Made by a program: the position numbers and the translations under genes. Under the pieces are notes generated by a model. That model had not been told where the DNA came from. It searched no databases and worked only from the letters and a program-made list of their open reading frames with translations. 64,000 nucleotides of DNA from Paenibacillus peoriae KCTC 3763. Lineage in GTDB: Bacteria; Bacillota; Bacilli; Paenibacillales; Paenibacillaceae. Of this stretch, positions 54,755-63,920 are shown piece by piece. The stretch lies in the NCBI RefSeq assembly GCF_000236805.1, contig NZ_AGFX01000041.1, positions 186,001-250,000 of the forward strand, in the 5' to 3' direction. The first letter of the stretch is position 1, and every line of letters starts with the position of its first letter.

Positions 54755-55648
54755 CTATTCCTCCCCTTTCACACTGTGTAAATCAAGCAGTTGCCCAAGG
54801 GTATCGCGCAATTCCTTACGGTGTACAACCATATCTAATTGCCCGTGCTGCAAATTAAACTCGGAAGTTTGAAAATCATCCGGCAGCTTCTGCCTGATGG
54901 TCTGCTCGATTACGATACGGCCTGCAAAACCAAATACAGCACCCGGCTCTGCAATATTAATATCTCCAAGCGTAGCAAAGCTGGCGGAGACTCCGCCTGT
55001 TGTCGGATCAGTGATAACGGAAATATAAAGCAAGCCCTGCTCGTCCAGACGAGCGAGAGCAGCGCTTGTCTTGGCCATCTGCATCAGACTCAGAATACTT
55101 TCCTGCATACGTGCTCCACCGGATGTAGAGAAGATAATAAGCGGCAAACGCTTGTCAATCGCCTGCTCAATGGCGCGGGTAATTTTCTCTCCCACGACCG
55201 AGCCCATGCTGCCTGTAAAAAAGTCAAAGCTCATCACCGCTACGACAACAGGAAGCCCATGAATAAGGCCGTCGCCCGTAACGACAGCCTCTCGCAAGCC
55301 GGATTTCAGCGTCTGTTGCTCCAGCTTACTCGCATATCCCGGAAAATCCAGCGGATCAACTGAAATCATATCAGCATCATATTCCGTAAACGTGTCTTCG
55401 TCGAGCACCATGCGAATACGCTCCATCGCATTGAGACGCATATGGTATCCGCACACCGGACACACTTTTAAATTCTTTTCCAGCTCTTTGCTGTATTGAA
55501 TGCTTCCGCACTTGCCACATTTGGTCATAAGACCTTCGGGAATCTCCCGTTTGGGACGATCCGGCATGTCCGCTTGATCGCCGCTCAGCGCCCGTTCCGA
55601 AGGGATCGTCGCGTATTTACGCTTCTTTTGGAATAAATCTTTAAACAC
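54755..55648 (-). CDS. accD: Acetyl-CoA carboxylase carboxyltransferase subunit beta
   Basis: The 297-residue protein has the AccD zinc finger with two CxxC pairs (KCGKCGSIQ and [10 protein letters not shown], near residues 45-68), which binds nucleic acid and stabilises the complex. The biotin-side carboxyltransferase domain contains [40 protein letters not shown] and a [15 protein letters not shown] motif. The start is GTG after GGAGAGGTG. accA follows without a gap. Confidence 0.96.
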   Translation of the reverse strand: MFKDLFQKKRKYATIPSERALSGDQADMPDRPKREIPEGLMTKCGKCGSIQYSKELEKNLKVCPVCGYHMRLNAMERIRMVLDEDTFTEYDADMISVDPLDFPGYASKLEQQTLKSGLREAVVTGDGLIHGLPVVVAVMSFDFFTGSMGSVVGEKITRAIEQAIDKRLPLIIFSTSGGARMQESILSLMQMAKTSAALARLDEQGLLYISVITDPTTGGVSASFATLGDINIAEPGAVFGFAGRIVIEQTIRQKLPDDFQTSEFNLQHGQLDMVVHRKELRDTLGQLLDLHSVKGEE

Positions 55649-55830
55649 AACTACACCTCTCCAGCCGTTTATTTGTCAGCCGTAACCGATACAAGGTCCT
55701 CTGCCGTCTGTAGCGGCACCTCTAAGCATTATGTTCATACACACGTCAACGCTTGTCTGCAAAACATTACCGCCGATCGTGCATCCTTTGTTCCATTCAT
55801 GCTGCTGTATCACTTCCGCCGCTTCCGGAC

Positions 55831-56019
55831 TCAAGGGCGCAAAATCGAATTAAGCACTTCCTGTATTTCTTCGACTTCACCCGAAGGCACAAGTATCTCA
55901 AACTGTTGCTTGGACGCGCTAATGGCCCGGGTCTGCACCATAAAACCTTCTTCAGACAGTTTGAGCTTAATCATGTCAGCCAGTCTGGCCGTCGGTGCAA
56001 TATAAATCACCGTCCACAT
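55831..56019 (-). CDS. Small DUF2007-like protein
   Basis: The 62-residue soluble protein (MWTVIYIAPTARLADMIKLK onward) has a beta-alpha-beta pattern as in DUF2007 proteins, which are proposed signal-transducing domains related to PII/ACT-type folds. It has no catalytic residues. AGGGGG lies upstream of the ATG. It stands alone between accD and the PgpA-like gene in the same direction, with 182 bp before accD that show no other gene. The family assignment is by pattern only. Confidence 0.6.
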   Translation of the reverse strand: MWTVIYIAPTARLADMIKLKLSEEGFMVQTRAISASKQQFEILVPSGEVEEIQEVLNSILRP

Positions 56020-56105
56020 GCCTTGTTTCTACCCCCTAAGCCTCAAGTTTTGAGCCCATATAATAGACTCATGATAACATACCTTACTTTTTTCCCGCAA
56101 CAAAA

Positions 56106-56138
56106 GCCCTCCTGCTCGTTCAGAATCCTTCGGAGGGC
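56106..56138 (-). terminator. Terminator of the PgpA-like gene
   Basis: Minus strand GCCCTCC and GGAGGGC arms around a ~19-nt loop, followed by TTTTG, 35 nt after the stop. Confidence 0.7.
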
Positions 56139-56172
56139 CTAGAAGTTTATCCACTCTGCTCATACAGGCGAA

Positions 56173-56670
56173 TCAAGCGTCAGGCGACGCAGGATAATGC
56201 TTGGCTAGAACGCTCCGATGGGCGATACGCGAAGAAGCGGCAGCGGCTAAACCAGCGACGAGATCGTCCAGGAATACGTGAATACCGCTACCTTTTTGGT
56301 TCAACTGTTCAATAATTCCCGTCTTTTCCTTATCCAGATATCCAAAACTGGTTAAACCGATCATGCCATACACGCTCGTAATTCCAAGAGCCAGTGTTTC
56401 GTCCACCCCATACAGCGGTTCGTCTGCCTCCATAATGGCTTGCAGCGGCTCGGGGAGAAGTCTTTTTTCGGCCAGCTCATCAAGCGCAATGCCTGTGAGC
56501 AACGTATATTGCACCTCGCGTTTTTGCAATACCGCTTTGACACTGTCTACACATTCTTCCATCGTCAAATGAGGATAATATTTTTGCTGCAGCTGAAAAA
56601 CAATGTCTGCAATGGACTCGATACGAATGCCTCTGCGATTTAACAGGGTTTCAGCATATTCATAGGACAT
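56173..56670 (-). CDS. Phosphatidylglycerophosphatase A-related protein (YutG/YpjQ-like)
   Basis: The 165-residue protein matches the short PgpA-related proteins of Bacillales. It has the N-terminal helix ADIVFQLQQKYYPHLTMEEC, then VDSVKAVLQKREVQYTLLTG, a VDETLALGITSVYGMIGLT block, GYLDKEKTGII and the C-terminal FLDDLVAGLAAAASSRIAHR. E. coli PgpA removes phosphate from phosphatidylglycerophosphate; this short form keeps the acidic residues (DD near 147) but is largely soluble. A lipid phosphatase role is therefore likely but not certain. GGGAGGG lies upstream of the ATG. The 159 bp to dnaE hold nothing else clear. Confidence 0.8.
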   Translation of the reverse strand: MSYEYAETLLNRRGIRIESIADIVFQLQQKYYPHLTMEECVDSVKAVLQKREVQYTLLTGIALDELAEKRLLPEPLQAIMEADEPLYGVDETLALGITSVYGMIGLTSFGYLDKEKTGIIEQLNQKGSGIHVFLDDLVAGLAAAASSRIAHRSVLAKHYPASPDA

Positions 56671-56829
56671 AATTTCCCTCCCGCCTTCACCGTACAGTTC
56701 TGTTCTTCCACCATGCGGGACCTCATGTGTGCAGGACTCATGTATGCAGGATAAGTATTGAAGCTGCTGTCCCGCCAGTTTTCCAAGTGTATGCGAGAGG
56801 GAAGGAAAATGTTCATTAAAGCATGTCCG

Positions 56830-59800
56830 TCATTTGACTTTCACCGTGCCTTCCCCCAGCATGGACTCCATTCGATCAAAAAGCTGGGGCGAAGGCTTGA
56901 TGCTGTAGGCATCGCTCAAGGCCAGCAAACGCTGGCTGCTCTCATAAAACAGTACGGTAGGCAACGCACCGGGATGCTCCTGCAGCAGCGCCTTGAGGCT
57001 AACCAGCAAGCTGGCGTCCTCCTCAGCCTGGCGGGTGATTTTGACAAACACCCGCTGACGGGCCTCCCGTTCCGGGCTGAGCGGAGCCGGGGCCTGCCCG
57101 CCGTGAGCCGCTTCGGCGTTGCGTGGTGAAGCACCCGTGGCGGAGCTAGTCGGCTTGGGCTGCGACGAAGCAGGCGTTGCGGCTGTCGACGGCACGCGCT
57201 GCGCTACCCCGCCGGGGAAGCCAGCGGAAGAGCCAGCCGCTGGCACGGATGTTCCGGCTGCAGCGGACGGACGCGTCACGGTACGTCGACGCTGGAGAAG
57301 CCGTGCCAGCGAATCCTCCGCTAGCGGCGCGGTCTCATCTGCGAGGAGCTTAAAGTGCTCGTCCTGCTGCTGCATTTTGGCACGTAGCGCCAGCAGCGCC
57401 CCCTTTTCAATCCACTGCTGGCTTCGCTTCCACACCTCAGGGAACAACACAACCTCGCAGCGCTCAATCTGATCCTCCAATTCAATGAAGGCCATGGCCT
57501 TGCCCTGCTTGGTCGTAATCGTCTTGAGCGACACAACCATGCCCGCGGTCACAACAACCGTTTCATCGGGTACATCACCCAGCTCCATCAGACGATCCGC
57601 CTGGCTGCTTTCCAGCAACGGCTCAAAATCGTCCAGCGGATGCCCCGACAAATACAGTCCCAGCAGCTCACGTTCCAGCTCCAGCTGCTGGCCGGCGCTG
57701 AACCTCGGTACATCAGGATATTCGATATCCCAGTTGGGCATTTCCACAAAACCAAACATATCAATTTGCAGGTCGTCACGTTCCTTGCGCCACTTGACGG
57801 CTGCATCTACGGTTTCATCCAGCATGGCTAGCAGCTGTGCCCGGTGACCTGTCAGCGAGTCAAAGGCCCCCGCCTGAATGAGCGATTCAATGACTCTCTT
57901 ATTGCACACCCGCAGATCCACACGTCGGCAAAAATCGAGCAGACTGTCAAATGGCCGTTCCTTGCGAACAGCGAGAATGCTTTCCATCGCCTGTGTGCCG
58001 ACATTTTTAATGGCAGCCAGTCCGAAGCGGATGTCGCCCTGCGGCAAGGGGGTGAACAGCACGCCGCTTTCGTTCACATCAGGCGGCAGCACCGCTATGT
58101 TCATACGGCGGCATTCAACGACATATTCCGCCACTTTCCGGTGGCTTCCCATCACGGCTGTCAGCATGGAAGCCATGAATTGCACCGGATAATGAGCCTT
58201 GAGATAAGCCGTCTGGAATGCCAGCACCCCATAAGCAGCCGCATGGGCACGCGGGAAGCCGTAGTCAGCAAAACGGACAATCATATCATAAACCCTTCCG
58301 GCTTCCTCCTCTGTGTAACCCTGCTTGATACTGCCTTCCACAAAATGACCACGCTCCAAATCCAGCACTTCGCGCTTTTTCTTGGACACGGCGCGGCGCA
58401 GCAGATCGGCTTCTCCCAGGGAAAAGCCCGCCATGCGCGAAGCAATCTGCATGATTTGCTCCTGATACACAATAATGCCGTACGTATCCTTCAAGATCGG
58501 TTCAAGATCAGGATGCGGATAAGTAATCTCAATCTGTCCATGCTTGGCCTGAATAAAGTTAGGAATAAAGCCCATCGGGCCCGGTCGATACAAAGCTAGT
58601 ACAGAAATAATATCCTCGAAGACACTCGGCTTCAAATCCTTGAGTACCCGGCGTACCCCAGCCGACTCCAGCTGGAATACACCGCCTGTGTCCCCTCTGC
58701 CTAGCAAATCATAGGTATGAGGATCATGATCAGGGATTTGGCTAAAATCAAGCATTCCTCCATGCTCTTCCGCAATCCAGCGCATACACCTTTCAATAAT
58801 GGAGAGCGTACGCAATCCGAGGAAATCCATTTTGAGCAAACCGATTCGCTCCAGATTTTCCATCGAGTATTGCGTCAAAGGAACCCCTTCGCTCCCCTCC
58901 TGAAGCGGAACCGCATCGGTCAATGGAGTCCGCGAAATGACGACACCCGCCGCATGGGTCGAAGCATGACGAGGCATCCCTTCTACTTTGATCGCCATAT
59001 CCAGCAGCTCACGTGTCTTGGGCTTCGTTTCATATAGCGCCTTCAGCTCCGGGGTAATTTCCAGCGCATGACGGATATTGATACCGAGCTGTGCCGGAAT
59101 CAGCTTGGCCGCCTTGTCCACCTCGCCATACGGTACGTTCAGCACACGCCCGACATCACGGACTGCGGCCCTTGCAGCCAGCGTTCCAAAGGTAATGATT
59201 TGCGCGACATGCTCGTTTCCGTATTTCTGAACTACATAGTCGATAACCTCGTCACGCCGTTCGTCACTAAAATCAATATCTATATCCGGCATACTGACCC
59301 GCTCGGGGTTCAGAAACCGTTCAAAGAGCAGGTTGTATTTTATCGGATCAACATTCGTGATGTTAAGTACATAAGCAACCAAGCTGCCCGCTGAGGAGCC
59401 CCGCCCAGGTCCAGTTGCAATCTTCTGCTGATGAGCGAAAGCAATAAAATCCCATACGATCAGGAAATAATCGCTAAAGCCCATGCTGTTAATCGTATTC
59501 AATTCATAGTTCAGCCGTTGGTCCAGCCTTTCCCGTTCCTCCGGCTGGTCCCATGCGGGATCGCCTCCGTAGCGACGCTCCAGCCCTTGCTCACACAAAC
59601 TGCGCAAATAGGAAGAAGAATTCATGCCTTCCGGCAGCGGGCGATATTCAGGCAAAATGGATTGACCGAATTCCAGCTCCAGCTCGCATTGTTCAGCAAT
59701 ACGTACCGTATTGGCGATGGCTTCGGCCACATGCGGAAACAAACGGGCCATATCCTCCTGGCTTTTCAGATACAGCTGACGTGTGGGGATACGCAAGCGT

Positions 59801-60498
59801 TCCTCGTCGTCAACCGTCTTGCCAGTCCCGATACAGATCAGAACGTCTTGAACGTCCGCATCCGGCTCGGACAGATAATGCACGTCATTCGTCGCCACCA
59901 GTGGAATACCCAATTCCTTTGCCAGCGCAATCAAAAGAGGATTTACACGCTTTTGCTCCGACAGACCGTGATCCTGCAGCTCCAGATAAAAATCATCACC
60001 AAAGATGCTCCGGTAACGTTCCGCCGCCCGTCTGGCCTCGGCTTCCCGGCCATGCAGCAAATGCTGCGGTACTTCACCGCCCAGACACGCGCTCAGGCAT
60101 ATGATGCCTTCATGATGGGCAGCCAGCACTTCCATGTCGATGCGCGGCTTGTAGTGAAAGCCCTCCAAATGGCCAATAGAGCACAGCTTCATCAGATTTT
60201 GATAGCCTGTTTTATTTTTGGCGAGCAAAATTAAATGATATATGGGCTGGTCCTTTCGACTTCCGCGCTCCTTGCGCGAACCCGCTGTAATATAGGCCTC
60301 ACACCCGATAATCGGCTTAATGCCGTTTTCAACACATGCTCTATAAAAAGGAATAGCGCCGTACATGACCCCGTGGTCCGTAAGGGCAAGCGCCTTCATT
60401 CCGTAAGCCGAAGCCTGTTTGACCAACTCCGCGGTACGAGCCGCGCCGTCCAGCAGACTATACTCGCTGTGAACATGCAAATGCACAAATGAACTCAT
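56830..60498 (-). CDS. dnaE: DNA polymerase III subunit alpha (DnaE)
   Basis: The 1222-residue protein has an N-terminal PHP domain (FVHLHVHSEYSLLDGAART). The palm contains GPGRGSSAGSLVAYVLNITN and the catalytic acids in MPDIDIDFSDERRDEVIDYV (near 402-406); a third acid lies further on. The finger domain shows LALYRPGPMGFIPNFIQAKH. A helix-hairpin-helix region and an OB fold (VVTAGMVVSLKTITTKQGKA, near 990) follow. Between about residues 1069 and 1141 lies a low-complexity Ala/Ser/Pro/Gly linker, richer in GC than the rest, before a last ~80-residue domain. AAAGGAAG precedes the ATG. It is divergent from ytrH. Confidence 0.95.
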   Translation of the reverse strand: MSSFVHLHVHSEYSLLDGAARTAELVKQASAYGMKALALTDHGVMYGAIPFYRACVENGIKPIIGCEAYITAGSRKERGSRKDQPIYHLILLAKNKTGYQNLMKLCSIGHLEGFHYKPRIDMEVLAAHHEGIICLSACLGGEVPQHLLHGREAEARRAAERYRSIFGDDFYLELQDHGLSEQKRVNPLLIALAKELGIPLVATNDVHYLSEPDADVQDVLICIGTGKTVDDEERLRIPTRQLYLKSQEDMARLFPHVAEAIANTVRIAEQCELELEFGQSILPEYRPLPEGMNSSSYLRSLCEQGLERRYGGDPAWDQPEERERLDQRLNYELNTINSMGFSDYFLIVWDFIAFAHQQKIATGPGRGSSAGSLVAYVLNITNVDPIKYNLLFERFLNPERVSMPDIDIDFSDERRDEVIDYVVQKYGNEHVAQIITFGTLAARAAVRDVGRVLNVPYGEVDKAAKLIPAQLGINIRHALEITPELKALYETKPKTRELLDMAIKVEGMPRHASTHAAGVVISRTPLTDAVPLQEGSEGVPLTQYSMENLERIGLLKMDFLGLRTLSIIERCMRWIAEEHGGMLDFSQIPDHDPHTYDLLGRGDTGGVFQLESAGVRRVLKDLKPSVFEDIISVLALYRPGPMGFIPNFIQAKHGQIEITYPHPDLEPILKDTYGIIVYQEQIMQIASRMAGFSLGEADLLRRAVSKKKREVLDLERGHFVEGSIKQGYTEEEAGRVYDMIVRFADYGFPRAHAAAYGVLAFQTAYLKAHYPVQFMASMLTAVMGSHRKVAEYVVECRRMNIAVLPPDVNESGVLFTPLPQGDIRFGLAAIKNVGTQAMESILAVRKERPFDSLLDFCRRVDLRVCNKRVIESLIQAGAFDSLTGHRAQLLAMLDETVDAAVKWRKERDDLQIDMFGFVEMPNWDIEYPDVPRFSAGQQLELERELLGLYLSGHPLDDFEPLLESSQADRLMELGDVPDETVVVTAGMVVSLKTITTKQGKAMAFIELEDQIERCEVVLFPEVWKRSQQWIEKGALLALRAKMQQQDEHFKLLADETAPLAEDSLARLLQRRRTVTRPSAAAGTSVPAAGSSAGFPGGVAQRVPSTAATPASSQPKPTSSATGASPRNAEAAHGGQAPAPLSPEREARQRVFVKITRQAEEDASLLVSLKALLQEHPGALPTVLFYESSQRLLALSDAYSIKPSPQLFDRMESMLGEGTVKVK

Positions 60499-60543
60499 GC
60501 GCTTCTCTTCCTTTCACCGCTGGTTTTTCTTCAAACTATTTTA

Positions 60544-60573
60544 TCATATCCGCGTTAGTAGCGCCCATACAAT
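60544..60573 (+). promoter_or_regulatory. SigE-type promoter of ytrH-ytrI
   Basis: TCATATC (60544-60550), 15-bp spacer, CATACAAT (60566-60573), closely fitting the mother-cell sigma-E consensus (KMATATT, 14-15, CATACA-T). It lies 63 nt before the ytrH ATG. Confidence 0.8.
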
Positions 60574-60636
60574 AAAAGTACAGACCCCGGGCGGACAAGC
60601 GCAGGTCTGATGTATATACTCAAGGAGGAAAAGAGC

Positions 60637-60966
60637 ATGAGCACTTTTATATCCAAAGCGATACTCGATTTCTTCATCGCCTTCGGCATCGTGCTCGGGG
60701 GAGCCATGCTCGGCGGAATGGGAGCGGTGATAGCTCTTCAGCCGCCTACCCAGACGATGCTGGATGTTGCCGGAAGAATAAAAATATGGGCGCTTGCCGC
60801 TGCTGTAGGGGGGACGATGGACCCGATCCGGGTCATCGAGAGCAATATGATAGATGGCAATCTATCACCTGCCATTAAGCAAATCCTGTATTTGATTTTC
60901 GCCTTTTTGGGCGCTCATATGGGCACAGAGCTGGTCAAATGGGTGTGCGGAAACGGACGTCCGTGA
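60637..60966 (+). CDS. ytrH: Sporulation membrane protein YtrH
   Basis: The 109-residue protein has an N-terminal helix FFIAFGIVLGGAMLGGMGAV, a second helix near residues 47-58 and a third (ILYLIFAFLGAHMGTELVKW), with the conserved GGTMDPIRVIESN segment between. In B. subtilis ytrH and ytrI are sigma-E genes needed for efficient sporulation. ATG at 60637 follows AAGGAGG; a longer frame from 60610 has no site. The sigma-E-like promoter supports the assignment. ytrI follows after 12 nt. Confidence 0.9.
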   Translation: MSTFISKAILDFFIAFGIVLGGAMLGGMGAVIALQPPTQTMLDVAGRIKIWALAAAVGGTMDPIRVIESNMIDGNLSPAIKQILYLIFAFLGAHMGTELVKWVCGNGRP

Positions 60967-60978
60967 GGTGGAAAGATC

Positions 60979-61476
60979 ATGAGAGTACCTCCTTTCGAGC
61001 GCCTGCGCCCTTTTATGCAACTATCCTCGGTTTTTGTGCTCGGTATGATTGTCGGGGGGATGGTCTACAATGCCATTTGGCATGTCAGCTTCAATGAGCT
61101 GTGGAAAAACAATCAGGATCTTCAATTCCAGCTCCAGCAGGCTCAGGAGGACAACAAAACACTACGCAAATACAGCAATCGCCAAACCGTTGTCAAAGAA
61201 ATCAAGCTGATCGCGGAGGAAACGTCTGCTGCAAAAATAGACTCCATTAACCTGAAAGAGCTCCTTCGCCGCGTCATTCGGGATTTGGAGGTGCTGCGCG
61301 GCAGAGATATGTTCGAGATTGACTCCGACAGCAAGCTGGTACGCATGCTGCTGAATCAAAAAAAATACACCGTTCGTGACAAGGAATATACAATCCAGGT
61401 CAAAACGATGCTTGTGATGGAAGGTGTGCTGCAAATTTGGCTGGAGGCAAAGGAAAAGCTTCCCGAAAGTCACTAA
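60979..61476 (+). CDS. ytrI: Sporulation membrane protein YtrI
   Basis: The 165-residue protein has one N-terminal membrane helix (LSSVFVLGMIVGGMVYNAIW, residues ~14-33), a coiled coil (LQFQLQQAQEDNKTLRKYSN) and a C-terminal alpha/beta domain with RVIRDLEVLRGRDMFEIDSD. This matches YtrI of Bacillus, a membrane protein acting with YtrH in the mother cell. A GAGGTGG site precedes the ATG. It is converging on the YtoI-like gene across only 44 bp. Confidence 0.88.
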   Translation: MRVPPFERLRPFMQLSSVFVLGMIVGGMVYNAIWHVSFNELWKNNQDLQFQLQQAQEDNKTLRKYSNRQTVVKEIKLIAEETSAAKIDSINLKELLRRVIRDLEVLRGRDMFEIDSDSKLVRMLLNQKKYTVRDKEYTIQVKTMLVMEGVLQIWLEAKEKLPESH

Positions 61477-61520
61477 GCCCATTTTTTTCATGCCCCACTC
61501 TCCGCTCCAATCCATTGGCG

Positions 61521-62855
61521 TTATCCGTGTTCAATGGATTGAAGCGCCATTACCGCCTTGCAGACCAAATAATTTTCCCGCAAAATGGAAATTTCCAGCT
61601 TGCAGGTGCGACGACTCATTTCAAGCAGCAACGGACGCAGGACGACTGCATCCTCAATCTGTACGGGCCGGATAAAATAAGTCATCAAATTGTCGAGCAC
61701 ATAATCCTTGCCGCTCATGTCTCTTGCCGCCCGATAACCCGCTTGTGTCATGACGTTAACCAGTACGCCTTCCGAGATTGTACCCAAATGGGTCGCCATC
61801 TGCGGAATGATAAAGCCGCGAAAAAATAACGAGCCGTCCTCATTGCGCTCCTCGGCAAACCCGTTCCAGATCAACTGGTCGAACGTCTCGCCAAGTTGTG
61901 GCTGCTTTTGAGCATTGCGCAGCGCCTCCAGCACCTCACGCCGTGTAACAGACCCTAACAGCTTGCGGTTGCGATCCACAACGGGTAGGTAATCCACACC
62001 TTCCCACGCCATCATCTGCGCGGCCGAGGCCAGCGAAGTCTGATAGGTGACCGTAACCGGATTACGGATCAGACATTTCTCCATCGTATGCTCCGGCTGG
62101 AGTCCTTCCACATCCTTGCGGCTGACGATGCCTATTAAACGATTCCATTCATCCACAATGGCAAAACGATGCTGACCGGTCGACTTTGAAAGCTCTTCAA
62201 ATTCAGTGAGCGTACTGTTGATTTTCAACGTTAGCGTTTTTGGTTTACCTGCCGCTATATCTTCAATCAGCATAATTTTCTTTTTGATCAAGCGGTCGAA
62301 TATCGCTCTATTAATCATGGAAGCGACGGTAAAAGTATCGTGGCGCGAGGAAATAATCGGCAGACTGATATGGTCAGCTAGCTGCTTGACCTCCCTGCTC
62401 GTACCAAATCCCCCTGTAATCAGCACGCCTGCTCCCTGCTCCAGTGCAAGAGAATGCGCATCCTCCCGGTTACCTACAATCAGCAAGCTGCCTGCGTCAA
62501 TGTAACGGGCCATAGCCTCTTCACGCATCGCCCCGATGACATATTTGTGCAGAGGCTTTTCCAGCCCCTCGCTTCCGCCCAGCACATGTCCTTCCACGAT
62601 ATTCACGACATCTGCAAAGGTCAACTGCTCGGACAAACCGCGCGGACGCTTTTCCACCCGTACCGTTCCGATCCGTTCCTTGGTAATGACAATTCCCAGG
62701 TTTTCCGCTTCCTTCACAGCGCGATAAGCCGTTCCTTCACTGACGCTCATCTCTTTAGCCAGCCTGCGTACAGAAATTTTGGAGCCTATTTTCAACTGCT
62801 CGATATGACGCAATAACTGCTCATGTTTCGTAACTGCTTCATCCAGCCCGTCCAA
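61521..62855 (-). CDS. YtoI-like regulator: HTH, DRTGG, CBS pair and hotdog thioesterase domains
   Basis: The 444-residue protein has four parts. A winged helix-turn-helix (ISVRRLAKEMSVSEGTAYRA, ~26-45) is followed by a DRTGG domain (~75-185; GVLITGGFGTSREVKQLADH). Two CBS repeats span ~190-305 (HRFAIVDEWNRLIGIVSRKD and VDYLPVVDRNRKLLGSVTRR). The C-terminal hotdog domain covers ~320-440 (PQMATHLGTISEGVLVNVMT). This is the YtoI layout; CBS would sense adenosine nucleotides and the hotdog an acyl-CoA, but ligands and targets are unknown. TTG at 62855 (8 nt after GGGGGTG) is preferred. A direct repeat lies at its promoter. Confidence 0.85.
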   Translation of the reverse strand: MDGLDEAVTKHEQLLRHIEQLKIGSKISVRRLAKEMSVSEGTAYRAVKEAENLGIVITKERIGTVRVEKRPRGLSEQLTFADVVNIVEGHVLGGSEGLEKPLHKYVIGAMREEAMARYIDAGSLLIVGNREDAHSLALEQGAGVLITGGFGTSREVKQLADHISLPIISSRHDTFTVASMINRAIFDRLIKKKIMLIEDIAAGKPKTLTLKINSTLTEFEELSKSTGQHRFAIVDEWNRLIGIVSRKDVEGLQPEHTMEKCLIRNPVTVTYQTSLASAAQMMAWEGVDYLPVVDRNRKLLGSVTRREVLEALRNAQKQPQLGETFDQLIWNGFAEERNEDGSLFFRGFIIPQMATHLGTISEGVLVNVMTQAGYRAARDMSGKDYVLDNLMTYFIRPVQIEDAVVLRPLLLEMSRRTCKLEISILRENYLVCKAVMALQSIEHG

Positions 62856-62878
62856 CTCTGTTACACCCCCAACGTTCA

Positions 62879-62911
62879 ATCTGTATCATTCTGTATCTAT
62901 TATAGCACAAA
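62879..62911 (-). promoter_or_regulatory. Promoter and direct repeat upstream of the YtoI-like gene
   Basis: On the minus strand a TATAAT -10 is followed at once by GATACAG-AAT-GATACAG, a 7-bp direct repeat with 10-bp period that would span the transcription start. It is a candidate operator, possibly for the gene's own HTH. Confidence 0.5.
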
Positions 62912-63056
62912 ATTCCTTTATTTTAGACCTTTGTTCATTTGGATACCGCTGTCTCGGAAATTGCAAAAAGCGATCCCCGATTTTACAAAGGACCGCTTCT
63001 TAACCGTGCTTGATGTGTGACAATGGAGCAGGCTCAGGACAATCAATGCGAAAAGC

Positions 63057-63341
63057 TCACAGCATGCTGCTTTTGTCCGTTTTATGATCCCACTTCATCT
63101 GCCACTGCTGCATTTTGGCCCGCCGCACACGCTCCAGCATTTTGCGCTTTTCCTCATCCACACCCAGTAAAAAATGCAGGTTCGCGCCGATGATAAGCAA
63201 CGCAAAAAGTACCCATACGATACCAAAACCGTTAACCCAGTTCAAACCACCTGCAAGCGAGATACGCGGCAACGCAACAAACACCATAGCCAGCGCAATC
63301 AGAGTGTACAAACCGTGTTTCCATTTTTTAAGAGAACCCAA
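63057..63341 (-). CDS. YtpI-like membrane protein
   Basis: The 94-residue protein has two membrane helices (LYTLIALAMVFVALPRISLA and FGIVWVLFALLIIGANLHFL) and a basic C-terminal tail (EEKRKMLERVRRAKMQQWQM). It resembles YtpI, which in Bacillus lies beside ytoI, as here. No function is established. TTG at 63341 follows GAGGAAGGG and is the probable start. The 200-bp gap to the YtoI-like gene shows nothing else. Confidence 0.7.
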   Translation of the reverse strand: MGSLKKWKHGLYTLIALAMVFVALPRISLAGGLNWVNGFGIVWVLFALLIIGANLHFLLGVDEEKRKMLERVRRAKMQQWQMKWDHKTDKSSML

Positions 63342-63413
63342 TCGTATCCCTTCCTCTCCCTGTGACTCTATGTATCTAGTCTATGAGAGGACAGGAAGGA
63401 ATATGAGACAAAC

Positions 63414-63758
63414 TTACATTGACGAGCCGTACAAATGCTGAAGGCTGTCTGAAATAATTTTGTTGACGTCCTCAATGATCACGCTCAGGCGGCGTTCGGC
63501 GTCGAACAGACGACGGATGTTGAGGTTCAGACTAAGGACCTCGAACAGCTTTTCCATCTTTTCCATCTCTTCCTGTGCCGGCATATCGCCGCTCATCATC
63601 CGCTGCTGAACTTCCATTTGACGCTGACGGAAATCATCCAGCATTTGCTTGGCTTCCGGGTCGGTTTCAATCAGCTTCATCGCTGATGTAATTTCCTCTA
63701 CCTCTTTGCTTTCTTTCAATGCTTTTGCTAAATCATGGGCTTTGTCATAGATATTCAT
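63414..63758 (-). CDS. YlbF/YmcA-family protein (YheA-like)
   Basis: The 114-residue protein is all-helical, with the family pattern IYDKAHDLAKALKESKEVEE followed by KQMLDDFRQRQMEVQQRMMS and LSLNLNIRRLFDAERRLSVI. YlbF and YmcA take part in RNA processing with RNase Y and in competence and sporulation; YheA is the closest in size, with no fixed role. GGAGGAC lies upstream of the ATG. It is a single gene facing left; the divergent gene at the right edge begins 163 bp away. Confidence 0.85.
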   Translation of the reverse strand: MNIYDKAHDLAKALKESKEVEEITSAMKLIETDPEAKQMLDDFRQRQMEVQQRMMSGDMPAQEEMEKMEKLFEVLSLNLNIRRLFDAERRLSVIIEDVNKIISDSLQHLYGSSM

Positions 63759-63920
63759 GATTGTTCAGTCCTCCAATACAAGTATAGTGTTAACATTTCA
63801 CATTGTCCGTCAATCACCAAGGAATATATGTCCTCATATGATGAATCAGTGCTATTACAGCCCATTTACGTTTCCCGTTACTTTCAAGACATCAAGTTGC
63901 TGCCCGGAAGGAGATCCACG

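Noticed and set aside
57844-58599. 251-codon open frame antisense to dnaE
   Set aside because: Overlaps conserved dnaE polymerase motifs on the other strand and shows no protein-family pattern.
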